A stretch of DNA of 64,000 bases from contig JBCBTJ010000002.1 of assembly GCA_039818665.1 (NCBI GenBank), positions 1 to 64,000 of the forward strand. The letters run 5' to 3'. This DNA comes from JBCBTJ01 sp039818665. GTDB taxonomy: Bacteria; Pseudomonadota; Alphaproteobacteria; Caulobacterales; Hyphomonadaceae. The translations under genes and the position numbers were made by a program. How positions within the stretch are numbered: position 1 is the stretch's first letter; every line of letters begins with the position of its first letter. Of the stretch, positions 58,391-64,000 are shown in pieces. A model generated the notes under the pieces. It worked only from the letters and a program-made list of their open reading frames with translations. It was not told the DNA's origin and did no database searches.

Positions 58391-58840
58391 CTAGGTCCGC
58401 TCTTTCCAGCCGCGCCCAGCCTGCTGGAAGTAGCGAACCTCCAAGCCGGCGTCCTTCGCTGCCTTGAACTGGGCCCGTGCGACGGCGCGCACCGGCGCGT
58501 CGCCATCTTCGAACATCACCATGCACCGCTCAAACGGCGCGTCCGGCGGCGCTTCGCCGCCGTCGAACAAAAGCGCCGCTTTCGCGCCGTTCGCATTGTC
58601 CAATGTCGGCGAGATCAAGACCGGTTGCCGCCCCGCCTCGCCGTCGCCGTCAGAGCGCCCGTGCGGCAGGAAGCTGCCGTCGGCGAATGTCCACAGCGCT
58701 TCGTCCAACTCGGCGCGACGCCGCTCCGACGGGCTGACGGCGAGGACCCGCCAATCGCGCTCCAAGCATTTCTCGATTAAGGGCGCAGCCGCCAGCTCCG
58801 GCCGGCTGCGCTCAAGATGATAGAACCACCAGGCGGCCAC
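58391..58840 (-). CDS. holC: DNA polymerase III subunit chi
   Basis: This 149-residue protein is the chi subunit, linking the clamp loader to single-strand binding protein. It starts at GTG 58840 (VAAWWFYHLERS), with GAGG eight bases upstream and 8 bp after the pepA stop, so it is co-transcribed. Family blocks are LIEKCLERDWRVLAVSPS, LDEALWTFADGSFLPHG and QPVLISPTLDNANGAKAALLF. The open frame beyond the GTG runs into pepA and is not coding. Confidence 0.9.
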   Translation of the reverse strand: MAAWWFYHLERSRPELAAAPLIEKCLERDWRVLAVSPSERRRAELDEALWTFADGSFLPHGRSDGDGEAGRQPVLISPTLDNANGAKAALLFDGGEAPPDAPFERCMVMFEDGDAPVRAVARAQFKAAKDAGLEVRYFQQAGRGWKERT

Positions 58841-58848
58841 GACGCGCC

Positions 58849-60315
58849 TCAGCCCTCGTAATTGTCGCGGATCCAACGCTCCAACAGGCGCGGCCCGAAG
58901 CCGGACGCCCAAGATGGATCGAGCGGGCTCTTCTCGCCTTCTTTCCAAGCCACGCCGGCGATGTCCAAATGCGCCCAGTCGACGCCCTTCTCGATGAAGC
59001 GCTGGAGGAACTGAGCCGCGGTGGCCGAGCCCGCCGCCCGGCCGCCAATGTTCCGCATGTCGGCGAATTTCGATTTTATGAGCTTGTCGTAGTTCTCGCA
59101 GAGCGGCATGCGCCACACCGGCTCGCCCTCCGCTTCGCCGGCCGCAGTCAGTTCTTTCGCCAGTCTGTCGGAGTTCGTGAACAAACCGCCATATTCGTGG
59201 CCGAGCGCGAATATGATCGCGCCGGTGAGCGTGGCGAGATCCACGACAGCCTTCGGCTTGAACTTATTCTGCGCGTACCAAAGCACGTCAGCGAGGACGA
59301 GCCGGCCTTCAGCGTCGGTGTTTTGAATTTCAATCGTTTGTCCGGACGCGCTGGTGACGATGTCCCCCGGGCGTTGGGCATTGCCGTCCGGCATGTTCTC
59401 CACGAGGCCGACAAGGCCGACCACGTTGACCTTCGCCTTCCGAGCCGCCAGCGCCTTGATCGCGCCGGCGACCGCCGCCGCGCCGCCCATATCGCCCTTC
59501 ATGTCCTCCATCTGAGGCCCGGGCTTCAGCGAGATGCCGCCCGTATCGAAGCAGACCCCTTTGCCGACGAGCAGCAACGGATCCTGGTCGTCAGGCCCGC
59601 CCATCCATTTCATGATGCCTAGCTGGCTTTCTCGGACGCTGCCTTGGCCGACGCCGAGCATCGAATGCATGCCGAGGCTCGCCATCTTTTTCTCGCCGAG
59701 GATCTCCACCTCGACGCCATCCGCCTCTAGCTTTTTGAGCCGATCGGCGAACTCGCCGGGATGCAGAATGTTGGGCGGCTCGTTCATCAAGTCGCGGGCG
59801 AGCTCAGTCCCGCTGGCCCCGGCCTCAAGCGGCGCATAAGCCGCCTTCGCCGCTTTAACGTCAGCTGTGGCGAGCGTAAGCGTGCCGAGGCTCGGCTTCT
59901 GCTCGGGTTTCAGCTTTGTGAAATAAGTGTCGAACCGATAGGCCGCGAGCCGAGCGCCCAGCGCCGCCCGCGCCGCGCTTTCGGCGTCGTCAACGTGTAA
60001 CACTGCCGTTTTGTGCCCGCTTAGCAGATTGTCTTTCACCAAAGACGCCCCGAGCCGCTCATAGGCGCGCTCGCTTCGATCTTTGGGCTTTCCGCCGCCT
60101 AGCAAGACCGCTTTGGCCGGGCCCGCGTCCTTCGGCAGAACCACGTTCGCGGATTGACCGGCGCGACCCTTGAACCGGCCAGCCTCGGCGGCGGCTGACA
60201 ATAGGCCGCCGACCGCCGCATCCAGCGCCTCGGCCTCCTCCGGAAGCCCCGCGCCCTCATCGACGATGAACGCCGCGATGTCTGCGTCGGCCGAGCCCGC
60301 GAACTTGATTTTCAT
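58849..60315 (-). CDS. pepA: Leucyl aminopeptidase
   Basis: This 488-residue M17 enzyme removes N-terminal residues from peptides. The catalytic C-terminal domain shows LLVGKGVCFDTGGISLKP, the metal-binding MKGDMGGAAAVAGAI and the signature NTDAEGRLVLADVL, plus the closing VDWAHLDIAGVAW. The N-terminal domain is divergent, as usual. Some PepA proteins also bind DNA; nothing here addresses that. It diverges from lptF across 96 bp. Confidence 0.95.
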   Translation of the reverse strand: MKIKFAGSADADIAAFIVDEGAGLPEEAEALDAAVGGLLSAAAEAGRFKGRAGQSANVVLPKDAGPAKAVLLGGGKPKDRSERAYERLGASLVKDNLLSGHKTAVLHVDDAESAARAALGARLAAYRFDTYFTKLKPEQKPSLGTLTLATADVKAAKAAYAPLEAGASGTELARDLMNEPPNILHPGEFADRLKKLEADGVEVEILGEKKMASLGMHSMLGVGQGSVRESQLGIMKWMGGPDDQDPLLLVGKGVCFDTGGISLKPGPQMEDMKGDMGGAAAVAGAIKALAARKAKVNVVGLVGLVENMPDGNAQRPGDIVTSASGQTIEIQNTDAEGRLVLADVLWYAQNKFKPKAVVDLATLTGAIIFALGHEYGGLFTNSDRLAKELTAAGEAEGEPVWRMPLCENYDKLIKSKFADMRNIGGRAAGSATAAQFLQRFIEKGVDWAHLDIAGVAWKEGEKSPLDPSWASGFGPRLLERWIRDNYEG

Positions 60316-60411
60316 ATGCGAAAACTCCTGTTTTACTGGAAACTAGTCATCGACGCGCCCTGTGCAACTCGCTAGCAATTCGGCCATGCCAAAGCGACAC
60401 GGCGGCCTGCC

Positions 60412-61548
60412 ATGACCCGCATGCAGCGTTACATCTATTATCAGACCCTCCGCACGCTTCTGATCATCATTGTCGGGCTGGTGCTGATGGCGCTCTTGGC
60501 CGAGGGGCTGTCGCGCACCGACCTAATCGTCGAGAACCGGCAATCGGCCCTCACCTACCTGAAAGTGGTGGCCCTCGGCGCCCCCCAGGTGATCTCGCTG
60601 CTTCTCCCGCTGGCTGTGTTCGTCGCGTCGGTATGGACGCTGAACAGGATCCACCGCGACTCCGAAATCGTCGTCGCGCAGGCCGCCGGCATGACGCATT
60701 GGGGCGCTGTCTCTCCAATCCTGCGGCTCGCCGCGATGGTGGCGCTGGTCCACCTGGGCATCAATCTTTGGGTTCAGCCCGCCGCCCAGACCGAGATGCG
60801 CGCCACGATCTCCGAGGCGCGCGCCAATCTCGCCACCACGTTGATACGGCCAGGCCAGTTCACCCATATCGGCGACGATCTCACCTTCTTCGCGCGGGAG
60901 AATCGCGGCGGACGGCTCAGCGACATTTTTATTTCCGACGCGTCCGATCCCGACAGTCCCATCGATTACTTAGCCCAAACCGGCGCGTTTGCACGCGTCG
61001 CCAATGCGCCCGCGATTGTTATGCAAGACGGGCAGATACTAGAGCGCGACGAAGCCGGCGGTTTGTCGATCCTCGATTTCCAGCTCTACGCCTTCAGCCT
61101 CGCCGAATTCGACGCCGGCGACTCCGACCTTGTCCTAAAGGCGTCCGACAGAACGTTGGACGATCTGTTCTTCGTCGATAGTAACAATTATGTCGAGATG
61201 CTCGATGTCAATCGCTATTACGCGGAGGGGCACTTGCGGCTCTCAAGCCCCTTAATCAGCTTCGTCATGGCCCTGCTGGCGGTCGCCGCGATCTTACGCG
61301 GCGATTTCAGCCGCCGCGGCTATAGCGGCCGCGTCATGGTCGCCACGGCCGGGGCGCTCGGCATTGTTGTCCTGCAAATGGCCGCCGCCGCCATCGCGAC
61401 GGGCGCCCCGATTCTAAACCTGATCCAGTGGGCGGTGCCGGCCGGCGCCGTCTTAACGATCGTTGCATCGGGCGCGCTCGGCCGTCGTCTGGCCAAGTTC
61501 CGTTTAGACCGCGCCAATCAGCGCCTCGGCCAGAGCGCGCCGGCATGA
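60412..61548 (+). CDS. lptF: LPS export ABC transporter permease LptF
   Basis: This 378-residue inner-membrane protein has six helices in two groups (first at residues 12-120, second at about 285-365) around a periplasmic beta-jellyroll domain. It opens with the family start RMQRYIYYQTLRTLLIIIVGLVLMALL. It forms the LptB2FG complex that extracts LPS toward the outer membrane. The stop overlaps the lptG ATG (ATGA). Confidence 0.94.
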   Translation: MTRMQRYIYYQTLRTLLIIIVGLVLMALLAEGLSRTDLIVENRQSALTYLKVVALGAPQVISLLLPLAVFVASVWTLNRIHRDSEIVVAQAAGMTHWGAVSPILRLAAMVALVHLGINLWVQPAAQTEMRATISEARANLATTLIRPGQFTHIGDDLTFFARENRGGRLSDIFISDASDPDSPIDYLAQTGAFARVANAPAIVMQDGQILERDEAGGLSILDFQLYAFSLAEFDAGDSDLVLKASDRTLDDLFFVDSNNYVEMLDVNRYYAEGHLRLSSPLISFVMALLAVAAILRGDFSRRGYSGRVMVATAGALGIVVLQMAAAAIATGAPILNLIQWAVPAGAVLTIVASGALGRRLAKFRLDRANQRLGQSAPA

Positions 61549-62651
61549 GCCCGATCAACCGAATACAGCGCTATATATTCGCCGAGTGCTTCGCAGCGCT
61601 CGCCCTCGTCGTCGGTATCATCGTGTTGGCGATCATGATCGTCGACGTGGTGGAACAGATGCGCACCATCGGCACCCGGGCGGACATCACGCTGCTCGCG
61701 GCCGCCCGCCTCAGCGCGATGAAGCTGCCCATGCTGATCGAACAAACTCTACCGTTCGCAATGTTGGTCGCCACCATGATCGCGTTTTCGCGCCTTAGCC
61801 GGCGGGCGGAGCTGCCGGTGATCCGGGCCAGCGGCGTATCGGCCTGGCGTTTCGTGTCTCCCGCGCTTCTGCTCGCAGTACTTGCCGGGCTTTTCGCCAC
61901 GATGGCGCTCAATCCCGTCGGCTCGGCCTTGAAGAATATGTTCGACGACGAGAGCGCGCGCATACTTGCGACGGATGGGCGGCCAGATGCGGCCGAAGCG
62001 CAGGTTTGGCTGCGCGACAGCACAGACGCGCGCCAAATCATCATTCGCGCAGGGAGCCTCGTTCCGAACTCCACGACCCTCGAAAACGTCGTGATGATCA
62101 TTCAAGGCCAAGGCCGCGGCCAAGACGGCATGCAATTCGAACGGCGCATCGACGCCGGCCGCGCGACACTCGCGGAGGGCTACTGGCGGCTAGAAGACTA
62201 TGTCGTGAATTATCCAGGCGAACGTCCCCGCGCCGGCGACATGTTGTCGGTGCGCACCGAATTGGAGCGCGAAACCTTGATTGAACGGTTCGGATCGCCC
62301 GCAGCGATTGGATTCTGGGACCTGCCGGAGTTCATCCGGCAGACCAGCGAGGCGGGATTTGGCGTGACGCGATATCAGATGAGGTGGCACCAACTCGCCG
62401 CCGCGCCGGCCATGTTCGCCGCCATGGCGATGATCGGCGCCTTGACCTTTTTGCGCTTAGCCCGCCTCGGCGGCGCGACGCGCCTGTTCCTCATCGGTGT
62501 CGGCGCGGCCATGGCGCTGTTTTTCATCGCGCAATTCTTCGCCAGCCTCGGCGCGGCGGGCGCGTTGCCGCCTCTGACCACGGCCTGGGCGCCGCCGCTG
62601 TTCGCGCTTTTCACGGGGTTCACGATGCTCGCCTTCCAGGAGGACGGTTGA
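61545..62651 (+). CDS. lptG: LPS export ABC transporter permease LptG
   Basis: This 368-residue partner of LptF shares the same plan: three helices (about 10-125), a periplasmic domain with WLRDSTDARQIIIRAGS, and three final helices (about 285-365). The start MSPINRIQRYIFAECFAALALVVGIIVLAIM matches the family. ATG 61545 overlaps the lptF stop by 4 bp; the open frame upstream lies inside lptF. topA follows 62 bp downstream. Confidence 0.94.
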   Translation: MSPINRIQRYIFAECFAALALVVGIIVLAIMIVDVVEQMRTIGTRADITLLAAARLSAMKLPMLIEQTLPFAMLVATMIAFSRLSRRAELPVIRASGVSAWRFVSPALLLAVLAGLFATMALNPVGSALKNMFDDESARILATDGRPDAAEAQVWLRDSTDARQIIIRAGSLVPNSTTLENVVMIIQGQGRGQDGMQFERRIDAGRATLAEGYWRLEDYVVNYPGERPRAGDMLSVRTELERETLIERFGSPAAIGFWDLPEFIRQTSEAGFGVTRYQMRWHQLAAAPAMFAAMAMIGALTFLRLARLGGATRLFLIGVGAAMALFFIAQFFASLGAAGALPPLTTAWAPPLFALFTGFTMLAFQEDG

Positions 62652-62713
62652 GTCCAAGCGCTTGACTCGCCCGGCGCCCACGCACACTTTCCGCCGCCTT
62701 CGAGGGAGCTTGC

Positions 62714-64000
62714 ATGAAAGTCGTCGTTGTCGAGTCCCCCGCCAAGGCCAAGACGATCAACAAATATCTCGGCAAGGACTTTAAAGTTCTCGCCTCCTAC
62801 GGACACATCCGCGATCTGCCGTCGAAGGATGGGTCGGTTGATCCGGACAATGATTTCGCGATGAAATGGGAGGCGGATTCGAAGTCCGCCAAGCGCATCC
62901 GCGAGATCGCCGACGCGGTCAAAACCGCTGACAAACTGATTCTTGCGACCGACCCGGACCGCGAAGGCGAGGCGATTTCCTGGCACTTGCTGGAAGCGTT
63001 GAAAAACCGCCGCGCGCTGCGGAAGGATCTTCAGGTCGAACGCGTTGTCTTCAACGCCATCACCAAGCGCGCCGTCACCGACGCGATGGAAAGCCCGCGC
63101 CAGATCGACGGCGAACTCGTCGACGCGTACCTCGCGCGCCGGGCGCTCGACTATCTGGTCGGCTTTTCCCTGTCCCCCGTGCTTTGGCGAAAGCTACCCG
63201 GCTCACGCTCGGCCGGGCGCGTCCAATCCGTCGCGCTGCGCCTCGTCTGCGAACGCGAACTCGAGATCGAGACCTTCATTCCGCAGGAATACTGGCAGGT
63301 CCAAGCCAAGCTCCGCGCGCCGGACGGCTCCGAGTTCGAAGCCCGCCTCGTCGAGCTTGACGGGGACAAGCTCAAGAAATTCTCCCTCGGCGACGCCGGC
63401 GCCGCCGACAAAGCGCTCGAAGCCGTCAAAGCGGGCGGTTTTTCTGTCGGCTCGGTCGAGGCCAAGCCGGTCAAACGCAATCCACCGCCGCCCTTCATCA
63501 CCTCGACGCTGCAGCAAGAGGCCTCCCGTAAGCTTGGCATGGGCGCCAAGCGCGCGATGCAAGCCGCGCAAAAGCTCTACGAAGACGGGCGCATCACCTA
63601 TATGCGGACCGACGGCGTGAACATGGCCGAAGAGGCCTACACAGCCGCGCGCGACCAGATCCAATCCGACTATGGCGCGCGCTATCTGCCGGAGAAAACC
63701 CGCCGCTACTCTTCCAAAGCCAAAAACGCCCAGGAGGCCCATGAGGCCATCCGCCCAACAAGTTTCGCACTGCGGCCGGACGATTTCAAAGCCGAGCAAG
63801 ACCTCTGGAAGCTCTACGCGCTGATCTGGCGGCGCGCCGTGGCCTCGCAGATGGAGGCGGCCCAGTTCGAACGCACCACAGTCGAGCTGCCGAGCAAGGA
63901 CAAGCGCGCCGTATTGCGGGCCACAGGCCAAGTCGTCGTCTTCGACGGCTTCATCAAGCTTTACACCGAAGGCCGCGACGAGCCGTCCGAAGAGGACGAC
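62714..64000 (+). CDS. topA: DNA topoisomerase I (partial, truncated by the window edge)
   Basis: This covers the first 429 residues of topoisomerase I, which relaxes negative supercoils. The TOPRIM domain is complete (MKVVVVESPAKAKTINKYLG; the DPDREGEAISWHL metal motif near residues 77-89), and the catalytic domain shows LARRALDYLVGF, LPGSRSAGRVQSVALRL and the active-site tyrosine in ITYMRTDGVNM (about residue 299). GAGGGAG lies seven bases before the ATG. The rest of the catalytic domain and the zinc-finger tail run past base 64000. Confidence 0.96.
   Translation, partial: MKVVVVESPAKAKTINKYLGKDFKVLASYGHIRDLPSKDGSVDPDNDFAMKWEADSKSAKRIREIADAVKTADKLILATDPDREGEAISWHLLEALKNRRALRKDLQVERVVFNAITKRAVTDAMESPRQIDGELVDAYLARRALDYLVGFSLSPVLWRKLPGSRSAGRVQSVALRLVCERELEIETFIPQEYWQVQAKLRAPDGSEFEARLVELDGDKLKKFSLGDAGAADKALEAVKAGGFSVGSVEAKPVKRNPPPPFITSTLQQEASRKLGMGAKRAMQAAQKLYEDGRITYMRTDGVNMAEEAYTAARDQIQSDYGARYLPEKTRRYSSKAKNAQEAHEAIRPTSFALRPDDFKAEQDLWKLYALIWRRAVASQMEAAQFERTTVELPSKDKRAVLRATGQVVVFDGFIKLYTEGRDEPSEEDD

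Overview
The window is a gene-dense, high-GC chromosomal segment of an alphaproteobacterium. Family-level clues are DUF2336, DUF4170 and DUF2155 proteins, an NDUFA12-type complex I accessory subunit, HdaA, a GtrA/GtrB pair, and the conserved orders pmbA - inositol-phosphatase family - DUF4170, aroQ-accB-accC-aat-DUF2155-MlaD-NDUFA12, aspS / rnd / ppx-ppk-hdaA / purM-purN and ndk-holC-pepA / lptF-lptG-topA. Gene content and a possible CtrA-like site suggest the Caulobacterales/Hyphomonadaceae/Parvularculales side of the class; this placement is inference. No rRNA, tRNA or CRISPR array was seen.

Layout. 1-5.2 kb (minus strand): an MsbA-like ABC exporter running off the left edge, DUF4170, a CysQ/IMPase-family phosphatase, PmbA, a small membrane protein, a lipoprotein and a tyrosine-phosphatase-fold protein. 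The first 212 bases form an 80-bp inverted repeat that looks like a fold-back artefact. 5.3-10.5 kb: a pilus-chaperone-like protein, two unknown secreted proteins and a 1022-residue usher-like outer-membrane protein, arranged as two convergent pairs. 10.8-18 kb: lipoprotein cytochrome c, AceE-like TPP enzyme, outer-membrane protein, class II aldolase family, EgtB, NAD kinase, HPt protein. 18-22 kb: NUDIX hydrolase, a degenerate EAL-like protein, DUF2336 and a CoA-transferase. 22-26 kb: a Gtr-type surface glycosylation cassette with a methyltransferase. 26-32.4 kb: acyl-CoA dehydrogenase, ThiO, and a three-gene ferric-iron ABC importer. 32.4-40.8 kb: M48 peptidase, DsbA-like protein, then aroQ-accBC-aat and the DUF2155/MlaD/NDUFA12 block, with a thiazole cassette on the opposite strand between dsbA and aroQ. 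In that cassette a TPP riboswitch directly precedes a methyltransferase of unknown role.

41-43.2 kb holds the most unusual gene: a 752-residue protein collinear with class II ribonucleotide reductase (NrdJ), with its C-terminal domain well kept and its catalytic motifs eroded. A NrdR-box-like palindrome lies 85 bp upstream. After a pentapeptide-repeat protein comes a lower-GC island (about 44.1-47.2 kb) with one PD-(D/E)XK-like protein and an overlapping pair of unknown genes. From 47.3 kb to the right edge the content is mostly housekeeping: aspS, rnd, polyphosphate metabolism (ppk/ppx), hdaA, purMN, a RyR-domain protein, ndk, holC, pepA, lptFG and the 5' part of topA.
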